Origin: Arthrobacter sp. Soil764
Lineage (GTDB): Bacteria > Actinomycetota > Actinomycetes > Actinomycetales > Micrococcaceae
Assembly (NCBI RefSeq): GCF_001428075.1
Contig: NZ_LMSI01000001.1
Coordinates: forward strand, 287,512 to 351,511
Direction of reading: 5' to 3'
DNA: 64,000 nucleotides
A program made the position numbers and the translations under genes. Below are positions 1-8,322 of this stretch, piece by piece. Position 1 is the first letter of the stretch. Each line of letters begins with the position of its first letter. A model generated the notes under the pieces. It saw only the letters and a program-made list of their open reading frames with translations. It did no database searches and was not told the origin of the DNA.

Positions 1-145
1 ACACCGGTACTTCGCAGCGCATCAAACAACGGATGGGTGGGGAGGTGGCCTAATTCACTTCTTCCACGTTGCGGGCCTGGTCCTTCGCAGCAGACTGCCT
101 GCCCCGCGGACGCTGTTCTGCCATCCCGCTCGCACAGATGTGCGC

Positions 146-1156
146 TCAGTTGGCCACGGTGAACGGAACGACGGTCACCCCGGAGTTGGTGGACCCCAGC
201 TTGTCGTCCCGACATGACGTCCGCAGGTGCAGCTTATGGACGCCGTTGGCCAGGGTGCGGGTGTCGATCGAGACGGGATCGGCTCCGTAAGGGCCTGCAG
301 CGTCCCACAGGACCATTCCGGGGTTGGCCGGAACGGCGTGGAAATCCGGGTCGATGGAGATGAACGAATGGGTCGCCGGGCGCGAGCCGTCGCCGTGGGA
401 GGCTAGGTCCGCCAGGGGAGACCAGATGCCCGAGACCGGGCCGTCGGGAAGGGGAGCAGTCCGGAGCGAGGCCTCGCAGTACCCGGCGTGCGTGTACCAG
501 CCCTTGCCCCGCAGGAACGCATCCCTGGACACGTCGGACTCCGACTTGCCGTTCTGGATGTTGACCTGCCAGTTGAAGTTGGTCCGCATCTCGTTGCCGT
601 CGGGCTCCTGGACGAACCCGCGGAAGCGGACCTCCTGCAGGCCCGAATGGTTGAACGCCGAAATTGGCCACGAGAAGGTCAGCCAGCGCTGGCAAGTCCC
701 GGTGCACGTAAAGTCTCCGGTGCCGGAGCCGGCCGGGCCGGGGCAGCTGAAGTCCGGCGCCGAGGCCCGCAGGTAGCACTTCTGTACGGTGGTTTCCCTG
801 TCGGCGGTCTTGAACACCATCGCCACGTAATCGGCTGTCCCCGGGTTGTCGTGGAGGGTCATCCGGACATTCACGGTGACATTACCCGAACTGATCGTTT
901 CGCGTTCCGGGATGCACGCCCCCATATGGGCATGGCCGGTGTTGGTGATTGAGTTGTTGGCCTGGTCGGTGTCCGGCATCCACCACGACTGGGTGTCCAC
1001 GAACTGCCGGGTCTCCTGGTACACCGTGCCGTCGGCGGGAGGTGCCCCGATGCACAGCCCGGCCGCAGCCCTGGCGGTGCCGGAGCCGAGTGCGGGCATA
1101 ACGGTGCAGGCCAGCACAACAGCAAATATGAGTGCAAGGAAACGTCTCATGCCCAT
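146..1156 (-). CDS. Secreted protein of unknown function
   Basis: A 336-residue protein with a clear Sec signal peptide: Met-Arg-Arg start, a hydrophobic stretch at about residues 5-22 and an Ala-rich cleavage area ending near residue 31 (ARAAA). The mature part has no membrane segment and contains at least eight Cys, often in pairs (CYLRAS/FSCPG and CTGTC at about 125-155), which suggests a disulfide-stabilised extracellular beta-rich protein. A GHAHMGACIP stretch near residue 75 and a C-terminal section that reads like a beta-sandwich (TLANGVHKLHLRTSC) are the most distinctive parts. I do not recognise a catalytic family. The gene stands alone, with about 290 bases of gene-free sequence between its start and the next gene. 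The ATG at 1156 could be replaced by the second Met (residue 3). Confidence 0.8.
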   Translation of the reverse strand: MGMRRFLALIFAVVLACTVMPALGSGTARAAAGLCIGAPPADGTVYQETRQFVDTQSWWMPDTDQANNSITNTGHAHMGACIPERETISSGNVTVNVRMTLHDNPGTADYVAMVFKTADRETTVQKCYLRASAPDFSCPGPAGSGTGDFTCTGTCQRWLTFSWPISAFNHSGLQEVRFRGFVQEPDGNEMRTNFNWQVNIQNGKSESDVSRDAFLRGKGWYTHAGYCEASLRTAPLPDGPVSGIWSPLADLASHGDGSRPATHSFISIDPDFHAVPANPGMVLWDAAGPYGADPVSIDTRTLANGVHKLHLRTSCRDDKLGSTNSGVTVVPFTVAN

Positions 1157-1448
1157 TCATCCGCCGGTGTCTGTTGATTCGGGAATGCTGCGAGTGCGCT
1201 GTGGCTGTCGCCGGCGTTCGAAACGCCGGACCGTGAGGATTCGCGTAAATGCCCAACTGGGGCCCGGTCAGTATATGACGGGCGTGAGACGGCAGACCAG
1301 AGTGGCTGGGTGTATTACGACGGCGGCGCGCACCTGCCGCGAGACGTGACGGACCTGGGATCCTCGTTTATGCCTGAGCGCGGATGAGAGGCAGCGCACT
1401 CTGTGCGCGTGGAAACTTCATTCGGTATCTGGCCCGGAGGCTCGTAAT

Positions 1449-1814
1449 TTATATCCCCAGTACCCGCTTCAGGGCACTAGAAAGGGGACGCGTGAACCTC
1501 CCGCTGCCCCGCTTGGAAATCCCGGACTTAGACCCTATTGGAAGAAGCTGGTTCAGAGTCTCCCCGAGAATCTCAACCTCCACTCCATGCAGGAGGGGGA
1601 TGTCGTGGATGAATGCCTCCAGCTCGAAGGCATCCGCTCTTCCTCCGTTGGAGCGGTACTGATGCCAGAGATCCTCAACGGAAAGGTCGCCTGACTCGAT
1701 TAAGGTCAGTGCTGCTGGGCGAGGATCGGAATAGATCATGTCGGCCTCCCGGAAGGCATCTGCCGAACGCTTGATCCGCTGCCCTTCATGTCGCCAGTTG
1801 GGGGTGCGCATCAT
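1449..1814 (-). CDS. Small conserved-looking protein, domain shared with the gene at 54679
   Basis: A 121-residue soluble protein, starting at the ATG at 1814 behind an AGAAGAG ribosome-binding site; a longer reading frame upstream would overlap the preceding gene. No signal peptide or membrane segment. Residues about 45-90 (DLWHQYRSNGGRAD, then LEAFIHD and ILGETLNQL) align by eye with the central part of the product of 54679-55272 (ELWLRYYSLGGEAS, then VAAHLRG and VLHMALNEL), so the two belong to one small family. The C-terminus is basic. It lies 19 bases after the small membrane protein gene at 1834 and is probably co-transcribed with it. Function is unknown; the shared motif looks helical. 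Confidence 0.7.
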   Translation of the reverse strand: MMRTPNWRHEGQRIKRSADAFREADMIYSDPRPAALTLIESGDLSVEDLWHQYRSNGGRADAFELEAFIHDIPLLHGVEVEILGETLNQLLPIGSKSGISKRGSGRFTRPLSSALKRVLGI

Positions 1815-1833
1815 GCGCTCTTCTGCGTGAGTC

Positions 1834-2082
1834 TTATGAAGAGCTGAGCCCTTCAGTTTCTGCTTTCGCTCGGTTCTGCAGCGCACGCCTCAGAATGATC
1901 GCCAGACTGGTCGCGCAGACGATGTCCAGGCCTATGCCTGCTGCCACGAAAAAGATGTCATCCCCCGTCCAGCCTTCCTGCACCGACCACCGCAGGGTTG
2001 GAATTGACATGCATAGGCCGAGGATTAAGCCGTACCAGGGCAGAATCCAGCCCTCGTGACCGGCAGACGATGTAGTGCTCAT
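1834..2082 (-). CDS. Small two-TM membrane protein
   Basis: An 82-residue protein with two predicted membrane segments, at about residues 13-28 (WILPWYGLILGLCMSIP) and 44-63 (IFFVAAGIGLDIVCATSLAI), followed by a basic cytoplasmic tail (LRRALQNRAKAE). The ATG at 2082 is preceded by a good GGGAAGGTGG ribosome-binding site. It is the first gene of a likely two-gene unit with 1449-1814. I do not recognise the family. A long hairpin (2125-2158) separates it from the secreted-protein gene upstream. Confidence 0.7.
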   Translation of the reverse strand: MSTTSSAGHEGWILPWYGLILGLCMSIPTLRWSVQEGWTGDDIFFVAAGIGLDIVCATSLAIILRRALQNRAKAETEGLSSS

Positions 2083-2124
2083 GCTTCCACCTTCCCAAGG
2101 GCGTCACGCAGGATCTGGACCGGC

Positions 2125-2158
2125 GAGGCGGGTGGCTGCGGAAGGAGCCACCCGCCTC
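2125..2158 (-). terminator. Hairpin, likely terminator of the 2201-2767 gene
   Basis: A perfect 13-bp inverted repeat, GAGGCGGGTGGCT (2125-2137) and AGCCACCCGCCTC (2146-2158), with an 8-base loop. It lies between the end of the secreted-protein gene and the start of the next minus-strand gene. There is no U-run, so it may act as a stem-loop pause site or RNA 3'-end stabiliser instead of a classical intrinsic terminator. Confidence 0.6.
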
Positions 2159-2200
2159 GTTCAGCAACTGGGGAGTCAAAGCCAGCGGCCGAATTTTGGG

Positions 2201-2767
2201 TTACAGACCAAGCAGCCGGTTCAGCAGGGTTCCCAAGCCGCTCAGGTTGTTGCCGTCCAGCAGGCCCGCCACCGCGCATAGCAGGTTGCCGAGCAGGTTA
2301 CCCGAGCCAGGCTGCGCCGTGATGTTAAGGACCACCTGGTTCAAATCGACAACCAGGCCCAGCACATTCAGATGCAGCGGGCCAAGGACCAGGTTCAGGA
2401 TGTCGCAGGCAGGCTGATTCGCAGTCGCGGATTGAACTGTGGTTGTGATTGTCTTGTTGACATCTTCAGTGGCTTGGTCGCTCAGTCGCGTTGCCGTTCC
2501 CACCAGCTGTCCGGTCACCTGTAGAGCGCCGTTCACAACCTTGAAGGAAGTCGGAGTAAATGATCCGGTAAAGCTACCCACCGTGGTTCCCGTGGCGTCA
2601 ATGAGCGGCAGATTTGTAATTGTCCCGGTTGCAGAGGCCAGCTGTTGCGCTTGGGTGACCGCGGTAGGCGCTGCCGGCGCGGCGGCCGAAGAAGGTGCCG
2701 CGACGCCGAAGAGCATGGCGCCGGATAGGGCAATAGTGGTGGCTGATGCCATAAGTCGTGTTCGCAT
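2201..2767 (-). CDS. Secreted hydrophobic-tail protein of unknown function
   Basis: 188 residues from the ATG at 2767, which has an AAAGGA ribosome-binding site nine bases upstream; the open frame extends further but without coding character. Signal peptide at residues 1-28 (Met-Arg-Thr-Arg start, cleavage after the SSAAA run). The mature protein has a Thr/Val-rich beta-like part (about 45-115), one Cys pair (CDILNLVLG and LLCAVAG) and a strikingly Leu/Gly/Asn-rich C-terminal half with repeated NLLGNLL/NLSGLGTLLNRLLGL-type segments. Similar short secreted proteins without assigned function are common in soil Actinobacteria. Monocistronic, with a hairpin downstream. Confidence 0.75.
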   Translation of the reverse strand: MRTRLMASATTIALSGAMLFGVAAPSSAAAPAAPTAVTQAQQLASATGTITNLPLIDATGTTVGSFTGSFTPTSFKVVNGALQVTGQLVGTATRLSDQATEDVNKTITTTVQSATANQPACDILNLVLGPLHLNVLGLVVDLNQVVLNITAQPGSGNLLGNLLCAVAGLLDGNNLSGLGTLLNRLLGL

Positions 2768-3297
2768 CTCAGGTGTTCCTTTCAGCGCCATCCATTGGCG
2801 CATGAACCCCCGGTGCCCCGCCCCCAAAGCTGGAACTCCGGCGGAACTATTGATTGCTGGTTGTGAGGCCCTCTGTTGGACCCCGGCTGGCATTGTGACT
2901 TGAATCACTACCCTGCCAGCACTCCCAAAATATTAGTAAGTATGCTGAGTAGTCAACCCCGCGGCAGAAATAAAGTGCCTTGAAAAACTTCGTTTCAAGA
3001 CATTCTTCTGCTCCCGGAACGCGGGTACTTGCCCCTGGAAGCCAGTTCCCGGAGACCATCTACGCTCGGAAAGTGGCCGTGCCTGATGGCGCGTCGCGGG
3101 AAGAGGCCCCAGAGCTGAGCGGGCGTTGCGGGAAGGGGCGCCAGAGGTGAGCGGGCGTTGGAGGGGCCAGATCACATAACCGGTGCTTCGCCGCATAACC
3201 GGTGCGGGCCGGCGCCGGTTATGCGGTGCAGGGCCGGTCGTGCGACGGAAGCGCCAAGAAGGGGCAACGCTTGACGGGGTCCGCCGCTCCCGCATAT
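2768..3297. other. Gene-free upstream region with tandem GC-rich repeats
   Basis: About 590 bases separate the secreted-protein gene from paaA. The left part (2920-2990) is AT-rich and could hold the promoter of the minus-strand gene. The right part has an imperfect tandem repeat (GAGCGGGCGTTG appears twice at 3117-3160, next to similar GGGAAG-GGCxCCAGAG units) and the inverted repeats listed separately. No reading frame here looks coding on either strand. Confidence 0.5.
3175..3226. repeat. Repeated ATAACCGG half-sites forming a 12-bp inverted repeat
   Basis: CCGCATAACCGG (3191-3202) is perfectly inverted as CCGGTTATGCGG (3215-3226), with a 12-base GC-rich centre. A third half-site, CATAACCGGTGC, lies just upstream at 3175-3186 as a direct repeat of 3194-3205. 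It sits about 50-100 bases upstream of the inferred paaA promoter. It could be an operator for a dimeric regulator or a stem-loop; the direct plus inverted arrangement favours protein binding. No known motif was matched. Confidence 0.55.
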
Positions 3298-3354
3298 CCT
3301 GAACGAACGGTCGGTAAATAATTCGGCACGTCCCAGACGGTCTTTGCATAGGAG
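3271..3354 (+). promoter_or_regulatory. paa operon promoter, operator and ribosome-binding site
   Basis: A sigma-70-type promoter is readable: -35 TTGACG (3271-3276), 18-base spacer, -10 TATCCT (3295-3300). Overlapping the -10 and start region is an imperfect 22-bp dyad (3298-3319) with halves CCTGAACGAA and GGTCGGTAAAT. It resembles the TetR-family PaaR operator reported for Corynebacterium glutamicum phenylacetate genes (as I recall it, halves ACTNACCG and CGGTNAGT separated by NNCGNN), with about three mismatches to the defined positions. Such a position would allow repression relieved by phenylacetyl-CoA. The paaA ribosome-binding site AGGAG lies at 3350-3354. No paaR gene is in the window. 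Confidence 0.55.
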
Positions 3355-3359
3355 CAACC

Positions 3360-4364
3360 ATGGCAGCGCAGAACCTGCAGTCAGTGCCCGCTGAGCTAAC
3401 CCCGGAAGAAGAAGCCGCAGGCCAGGCCCACTTCGACCGCATCATCGCCGAGGACTCGCGCATCGAGCCCCGCGACTGGATGCCCGCGGCCTACCGCAAG
3501 ACCCTCCTGCGCCAGGTTTCCCAGCACGCGCACTCCGAGATCATCGGCATGCAGCCGGAAGCCAACTGGATCTCCCGCGCCCCCAGCCTCAAGCGCAAGG
3601 CCATCCTCATGGCCAAGGTCCAGGACGAGGCCGGCCACGGCCTCTACCTCTACTCGGCCGCCGAGACCCTGGGCCAGTCCCGGGACAAGATGATGGACGA
3701 CCTCATCGCCGGCAAGGCCCGCTACTCCAGCATCTTCAACTACCCGGCACTGACCTGGGCGGACATGGGCGCCATCGGCTGGCTGGTGGACGGCGCAGCC
3801 ATCTGCAACCAGGTCCCGCTGTGCCGCGCCTCCTACGGCCCCTACGGCCGGGCCATGGTGCGCATCTGCAAGGAAGAGTCCTTCCACCAGCGCCAGGGCT
3901 TCGAGATCCTCCTTGAACTCTCCAACGGCACTCCCGAGCAGAAGCAAATGGCCCAGGACGCCGTGAACCGCTGGTACGCCCCGGCCCTGATGATGTTCGG
4001 CCCGCCGGACGACGATTCTCCCAACTCCAAGCAGTCCATGGCCTGGAACATCAAGCGGTTCAGCAATGACGAGCTCCGCAGCCGCTTCGTGGGCATGATG
4101 GTGGAGCAGGTCAGGGTCCTGGGCCTCACCCTCCCGGATGACCAGATCTGCTTCAACGAGGACACGAAGAAGTGGGAGCACGGCCCCCTTGACTGGCACG
4201 AGTTCCAGGAAGTCCTGGCCGGCCGCGGTCCCTGCAACGCCCAGCGCCTTGAGCGGCGGAGGGAAGCGCACGACGACGGCGCCTGGGTCCGCGAGGCAGC
4301 GGCCGCTTACGCAGCAAAACAGCAGGCAAAAGAGTCAATGACGACGAAGGAATACGCAGCATGA
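3360..4364 (+). CDS. paaA: 1,2-phenylacetyl-CoA epoxidase, catalytic subunit PaaA
   Basis: Catalytic subunit of the soluble diiron multicomponent monooxygenase that epoxidises the aromatic ring of phenylacetyl-CoA with O2 and electrons from PaaE. The 334-residue length is normal. Ferritin-like diiron ligands are visible as Glu60 in [10 protein letters not shown], the EAGH pair Glu90/His93 in VQDEAGHG, and a second ExxH (EESFH) near residue 173. First gene of a tightly packed operon; the ATG at 3360 has AGGAG five bases upstream, and the stop overlaps the paaB start (ATGA). Assignment is very secure because paaBCDE follow in the canonical order. Confidence 0.97.
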   Translation: MAAQNLQSVPAELTPEEEAAGQAHFDRIIAEDSRIEPRDWMPAAYRKTLLRQVSQHAHSEIIGMQPEANWISRAPSLKRKAILMAKVQDEAGHGLYLYSAAETLGQSRDKMMDDLIAGKARYSSIFNYPALTWADMGAIGWLVDGAAICNQVPLCRASYGPYGRAMVRICKEESFHQRQGFEILLELSNGTPEQKQMAQDAVNRWYAPALMMFGPPDDDSPNSKQSMAWNIKRFSNDELRSRFVGMMVEQVRVLGLTLPDDQICFNEDTKKWEHGPLDWHEFQEVLAGRGPCNAQRLERRREAHDDGAWVREAAAAYAAKQQAKESMTTKEYAA

Positions 4365-4741
4365 GCCCGCACGGCAACCCGGACGCCCCCGCAAGCGCCG
4401 CCACCGAAATCAACCGCGAAGCCCCCAAGGCAAGCCCGGCTCCCCAGGAACACCATGACCGGAGCGCCTGGGGCCTCTGGGAGGTCTTCGTCCGCTCCAG
4501 CCGCGGCCTGAGCCACGTCCACGCCGGATCCCTGCACGCCCCGGACGCCGCCATGGCCCTCCGGAACGCGCGGGACCTGTACACCCGCCGCAACGAGGGC
4601 GTGTCCATCTGGGTGGTCCCGGCGGACGCCATCGCCGCCAGCGATCCCGACTCCAAGGGCTCCTTCTTCGAATCCCCGCAGGGCAAGGACTACCGGCACG
4701 CCACGTACTACACCAAGAGCGAAGGGGTAAAGCACCTGTGA
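4361..4741 (+). CDS. paaB: 1,2-phenylacetyl-CoA epoxidase subunit PaaB
   Basis: Small subunit thought to bridge PaaAC heterodimers in the phenylacetyl-CoA epoxidase complex. 126 residues: the conserved PaaB core begins at about residue 36 ([42 protein letters not shown]), preceded by an Ala/Pro-rich extension of about 35 residues not present in the compact gamma-proteobacterial proteins. Overlaps paaA by four bases (ATGA) and paaC by GTGA, indicating translational coupling. A later start could remove the extension, but there is no Met between residue 1 and the core. Confidence 0.95.
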   Translation: MSPHGNPDAPASAATEINREAPKASPAPQEHHDRSAWGLWEVFVRSSRGLSHVHAGSLHAPDAAMALRNARDLYTRRNEGVSIWVVPADAIAASDPDSKGSFFESPQGKDYRHATYYTKSEGVKHL

Positions 4742-5664
4742 GCACCGCCCACACGAACCCCGAAACCACCACCGGCCACGGCGACATCTCCACCGGCGTG
4801 GCCGGCGGCGACTCCAACGCCAGCGCAACAAGAATCACCCCCGGCAACGCCCTGCGCCCGGAGGACATCGCGCTCGAGGTGCGCACCGGCCTGGTAAAGC
4901 CGTCGGGAGACATCGCCGAGTACGCACTGCGCCTGGGCGACGACGCCCTCATCCTCGCCCAGCGCCTGGGCCACTGGATCTCCCGCGCCCCCGAGTTGGA
5001 GGAGGACATCGCCCTGGGCAACATCGCCCTGGACCAGCTGGGCCACGCCCGCAGCTTCCTCACCTACGCAGGTGCCGCCATGACGAACGACGACGGCTCG
5101 GCCAGGTCCGAGGATGACCTGGCCTACTTCCGCCGCGAGCACGAGTTCCGTTCCGTCCAGCTGTTCGAGCAGCCCAACGGTGATTTCGCGGCCACCATCG
5201 CCCGCCAGTTCGTGGTGAGCATCTACCAATACCTGCTCTACCGCCGCCTCACCGAATCCACGGATGAAACCCTGGCCGCCATCGCCGCCAAGGCCGTGAA
5301 GGAAGTGGACTACCACCGGGACCACAGCGCCCAGTGGGTCCTGCGCCTGGCCGGCGGCACCGAAGAATCACGCAAGCGGATGGTCCACGGCCTGCGGACC
5401 ATGTGGCCGTACGTGGGCGAACTGTTCCGGGACGATGACCTGACGCAGCGCCTCGCTGAGGCGGGTGCCGCCGTCGCGCCTTCCTCTCTGAAGGAGGACT
5501 TTGACCGCCTGGCCGGTGAAATCCTCTCGGAGGCCGAACTTGAGGTTCCGGACGTCCCCGCAGCCCCGGGCGGCGGCCGGCACGGCAAGCACTCCGAACA
5601 CCTGGGCTACATCCTCGCCGAAATGCAGGTGCTGGCCCGCGAGCATCCCGGAGCCAGCTGGTGA
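4738..5664 (+). CDS. paaC: 1,2-phenylacetyl-CoA epoxidase subunit PaaC
   Basis: Structural ferritin-like partner of PaaA in the epoxidase; the PaaC family keeps the fold but not the active diiron site. 308 residues, GTG start at 4738 in a GTGA overlap with paaB. The first 35-40 residues are a low-complexity Thr/Gly/Ala-rich extension; the family core follows (YALRLGDDALILAQRLGHWISRAPELEEDIALGNIALDQLGHAR, and later VKEVDYHRDHSAQWVLRLAGGTEES). A start nearer the core is possible. Stop overlaps the paaD start, so A, B, C and D are all coupled. Confidence 0.96.
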   Translation: MSTAHTNPETTTGHGDISTGVAGGDSNASATRITPGNALRPEDIALEVRTGLVKPSGDIAEYALRLGDDALILAQRLGHWISRAPELEEDIALGNIALDQLGHARSFLTYAGAAMTNDDGSARSEDDLAYFRREHEFRSVQLFEQPNGDFAATIARQFVVSIYQYLLYRRLTESTDETLAAIAAKAVKEVDYHRDHSAQWVLRLAGGTEESRKRMVHGLRTMWPYVGELFRDDDLTQRLAEAGAAVAPSSLKEDFDRLAGEILSEAELEVPDVPAAPGGGRHGKHSEHLGYILAEMQVLAREHPGASW

Positions 5665-6191
5665 CCGAAATGTACATCTCGGACTTCGAAACCCGTGCCC
5701 GCACCCCGCAGCAGGACGCGTGGGACATCGCGGCCACCGTCTGCGACCCGGAGATCCCCGTGCTCACCATCGCGGACCTGGGCATCCTGCGCAACGTGGA
5801 CGTACAAGACGGAAAAGTCACCGTCACCATCACGCCCACCTACTCGGGCTGCCCGGCCATGGACGCCATCCGCGACGACCTCTACACGGCCTTCAAAAAG
5901 GAAGGCTACGAGGACGTGCACGTGGACCTGGTCCTGGCCCCGGCCTGGACCACGGACTGGATGACGCAGGCCGGAAAGCAGAAGCTGCAGGAGTACGGCA
6001 TCGCCCCGCCCAGCGGAAACTCCAGGGCCGGCGGCCACTCCGGCCCCATCCGGCTGAGCCTGGCCGTGAAGTGCCCGCAGTGCAGCAGCCTCAATACCAA
6101 GGAACTCACCCGCTTCGGTTCCACGTCCTGCAAGGCGCTGTATGTGTGCCAGGACTGCAAGGAACCGTTCGACTACTTCAAAGTCCTGTAA
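5661..6191 (+). CDS. paaD: Phenylacetate catabolism protein PaaD (MIP18/DUF59 family)
   Basis: PaaD is needed for epoxidase activity and is thought to help Fe-S cluster or metal-site maturation. The 176-residue protein has an N-terminal MIP18/DUF59 domain (DPEIPVLTIADLGIL, then TPTYSGCPAMDAI with the conserved Cys) and a C-terminal zinc-ribbon-like part with two CxxC pairs (CPQC and CQDC at about 137-168) ending in EPFDYFKVL. GTG start in a GTGA overlap with paaC; an in-frame ATG lies three codons later. Canonical position before paaE. Confidence 0.95.
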   Translation: MTEMYISDFETRARTPQQDAWDIAATVCDPEIPVLTIADLGILRNVDVQDGKVTVTITPTYSGCPAMDAIRDDLYTAFKKEGYEDVHVDLVLAPAWTTDWMTQAGKQKLQEYGIAPPSGNSRAGGHSGPIRLSLAVKCPQCSSLNTKELTRFGSTSCKALYVCQDCKEPFDYFKVL

Positions 6192-6200
6192 GGAACCGCC

Positions 6201-7427
6201 ATGCCTGTTGTCCGCCAGACCGCCGCCGAAGAGGCTGAGGTGACCGGCCGCCGTCGTCCGTCCTTCCACACCCTCACCGTGAAGGAGGTGCGCCGGCTCA
6301 CCGACGATGCCATCGAGGTCAGCTTCCATGTGCCGGCGGAGCTCGCCGGCAGGTTCGACTACCTGCCCGGCCAGTACGTGGCCCTGCGCACCACGCTCCC
6401 GGACGAGACCGGTGAGCCCAAGGAAATCCGCCGCAGCTACTCCATCTGCGCGGAGCCGCGCAGCTTCCCGGACGGCACCAGCGAGATCCGCGTGGCCATC
6501 AAGAAGGACCTGGGCGGGTTGTTCTCCACGTGGGCCAACGCGGAGCTGAAGGCCGGGGACACGCTCGAGGTGATGAGCCCCATGGGAGCGTTCGTGTCCA
6601 AGCACGGCCGTGACGGCGTGGCTGTAGACCAGAACGTCATGAACTCCATGAACCACCCGGAGGAGCTGGCGGGGGAGGCGGGGAACTTCGTGGCCATCGC
6701 CGCCGGGTCCGGCATCACCCCGGTGATCGCCATCGCCCGGACGCTGCTGGCCGCCAACCCGGAGACCCGGTTCGACCTGATCTACGCCAACAAGGCCGCC
6801 ATGGACGTGATGTTCCTGGAGGAGCTGGCGGACCTGAAGGACAAGTACCCGCAGCGGCTGGCCATCCACCACGTGCTTTCGCGCGAGCAGCGGATCGCGC
6901 CGCTGCTGAGTGGCCGGATCGATTCGGAGAAGCTGCAGCAGCTGCTGGGCACCGCACTGCACGCGGACGATGTGGACGAATGGTTCCTGTGCGGTCCGTT
7001 CGAGCTGGTGCAGCTGTGCCGGGACACCCTGGCCGAGCGCGGGGTGAAGCCGGAGAACGTCCGGTTCGAGCTGTTCACCTCCGGCAAGCCGGACCGCCCG
7101 GAGGGCAACGCCGGGCGTCCGGTGGTGGTGGACGAGTCCAAGGAGACGTACAAGATCAGGTTCAAGCTGGACGGCCTGCAGGGCGAGGTGGCCAGCCCCA
7201 CCCACGCCCGCGAGTCCATTCTCAACGCCGCGCTGCGGGTCCGCCCGGACGTGCCGTTCGCGTGCGCCGGGGGAGTGTGCGGCACCTGCCGAGCCAAGGT
7301 GGTCACCGGCAGCGTGACCATGGACGAGAACTACGCGCTGGAGCAGGATGAGCTGGACAAGGGCTACGTCCTGACCTGCCAGAGCCACCCCACCAGCAAG
7401 GAAGTCACGGTCGACTTCGACGTCTAA
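6201..7427 (+). CDS. paaE: 1,2-phenylacetyl-CoA epoxidase reductase PaaE
   Basis: NAD(P)H-dependent reductase that feeds electrons to PaaA. 408 residues in three parts: an FAD-binding ferredoxin-reductase domain (RRSYSIC and FDYLPGQYVALR, about residues 45-100), an NAD-binding domain (AAGSGITPVIAIA, DEWFLCGPFELV), and a C-terminal plant-type 2Fe-2S ferredoxin with the cluster Cys in ACAGGVCGTCRA and a final Cys in LTCQSHP. Starts nine bases after paaD with an AAGGA ribosome-binding site. At about 50 residues longer than the E. coli protein, the extra length lies mainly around residues 135-155, between the FAD and NAD parts. Confidence 0.96.
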   Translation: MPVVRQTAAEEAEVTGRRRPSFHTLTVKEVRRLTDDAIEVSFHVPAELAGRFDYLPGQYVALRTTLPDETGEPKEIRRSYSICAEPRSFPDGTSEIRVAIKKDLGGLFSTWANAELKAGDTLEVMSPMGAFVSKHGRDGVAVDQNVMNSMNHPEELAGEAGNFVAIAAGSGITPVIAIARTLLAANPETRFDLIYANKAAMDVMFLEELADLKDKYPQRLAIHHVLSREQRIAPLLSGRIDSEKLQQLLGTALHADDVDEWFLCGPFELVQLCRDTLAERGVKPENVRFELFTSGKPDRPEGNAGRPVVVDESKETYKIRFKLDGLQGEVASPTHARESILNAALRVRPDVPFACAGGVCGTCRAKVVTGSVTMDENYALEQDELDKGYVLTCQSHPTSKEVTVDFDV

Positions 7428-7456
7428 GCCTTTCTCTTCCCGAACATAGGAGTTCC

Positions 7457-8242
7457 ATGATTTCCCTTTCCATCAGCAACGGTGTTGCAGAAGTCGTCCT
7501 GGACGCGCCGCACAAGCTGAACTCGCTGGATGAGCAGGCGCTGCGGGATTTAACCCAGGCGTACGACGACGCTGCTGCCGCCGCCTCACGAGGTGAGGTG
7601 CGGGCGCTGCTGCTGAGGGGAGAGGGCCGGGCCTTCTGCGCGGGCCGGGACATCGCGGGGGTCACCCCGGAGAGTGACGACGCCGCGGCGTACCTGGGCG
7701 GGCTGGTGGAGCCGCTGCTGAAGAAGATGGCTGCTTTCCCGGCCCCGACCTTTGCCGCGGCCCAGGGGGCGTGCCTTGGCGTGGGGCTGGGGCTCCTGCT
7801 GGCCACGGACGTGGTGTACGTGGCGGAGAACGCGAAGTTCGGCTCGCCGTTCGCCAAGCTGGGGGCCACCCTGGATTCGGGCGGGCACTGGTATTTCACG
7901 GAGCGGCTGGGCATGCACCGGACGCTGGACCTGATCTACACGGCGGATCTGATCTCCGGCGCTGAGGCGGTGGCGCAGGGGATGTTCAGCCGCGCCATGC
8001 CGGCGGACTCGTTGTTGAATACGACGCGCGCCATTGTGGAGCGGGTTGCCGCCGGTGCCACCGAGGCGTTCGTCGCGTCCAAGGAGCTGGTGGCGCACAT
8101 CCGCGACCAGCGCCTGGGCCTGTGGGAGGCCATGCAGGAGGAAAACGAGGAGCAGGCGCGGCTCTGCAAAACGGACGATTACGCGGAGGGTTTCCGGGCC
8201 TTCCAGGAGAAGCGTGAGCCGAAGTTCACAGGCGGCCGCTGA
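7457..8242 (+). CDS. paaG: Enoyl-CoA hydratase/isomerase family protein, PaaG-like
   Basis: 261-residue crotonase. The oxyanion-hole regions are seen as FCAGRDIAGV (about 63-72) and GACLGVGLGL. At the active site it has an acidic residue in the pattern LGATLDSGGHW, as in PaaG-type isomerases, where an Asp replaces the hydratase Glu; this and the operon position favour ring-1,2-epoxyphenylacetyl-CoA isomerase (PaaG), which converts the epoxide to the oxepin. An ordinary hydratase (PaaF) is less likely but not excluded. AGGAG precedes the ATG at 7457. Its last 42 bases of coding sequence are repeated at 19633-19674 (see findings). Confidence 0.85.
   Translation: MISLSISNGVAEVVLDAPHKLNSLDEQALRDLTQAYDDAAAAASRGEVRALLLRGEGRAFCAGRDIAGVTPESDDAAAYLGGLVEPLLKKMAAFPAPTFAAAQGACLGVGLGLLLATDVVYVAENAKFGSPFAKLGATLDSGGHWYFTERLGMHRTLDLIYTADLISGAEAVAQGMFSRAMPADSLLNTTRAIVERVAAGATEAFVASKELVAHIRDQRLGLWEAMQEENEEQARLCKTDDYAEGFRAFQEKREPKFTGGR
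8195..8236 (+). repeat. Left copy of a 42-bp direct repeat (paaG 3' end)
   Basis: The stretch coding RAFQEKREPKFTGG at the end of the crotonase gene recurs at 19633-19674 with 40 of 42 bases identical (differences at positions 6 and 31 of the repeat). The two copies are in the same orientation and bracket an 11.4-kb block of carboxylate genes. Confidence 0.9.
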
Positions 8243-8259
8243 CCCTGGTCATTGAGCTG

Positions 8260-8303
8260 GGCTGGAGGGCCGCTGACACATGGCCGCGGCCCTCCATCCA
8301 GCC
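8260..8303. terminator. Bidirectional hairpin between paaG and malate synthase
   Basis: GGCTGGAGGGCCGC (8260-8273) pairs with GCGGCCCT and CCAGCC of 8286-8303, leaving a small bulge. It lies between two convergent genes, 17 bases after the crotonase stop and about 20 bases from the end of the malate synthase gene, so it probably serves both. No clear U-run on either side. Confidence 0.55.
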
Positions 8304-8322
8304 AAGCGCGGGACGAGTCCTC

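Noticed and set aside
3117..3160. Tandem GAGCGGGCGTTG units as a CRISPR-like array
   Set aside because: Only two imperfect units without regular spacers and no cas genes.
5607..7388. Long minus-strand open frame opposite paaD/paaE
   Set aside because: It mirrors the GC-rich codons of paaE, has no start signals and has His/Val/Arg-rich shadow composition.
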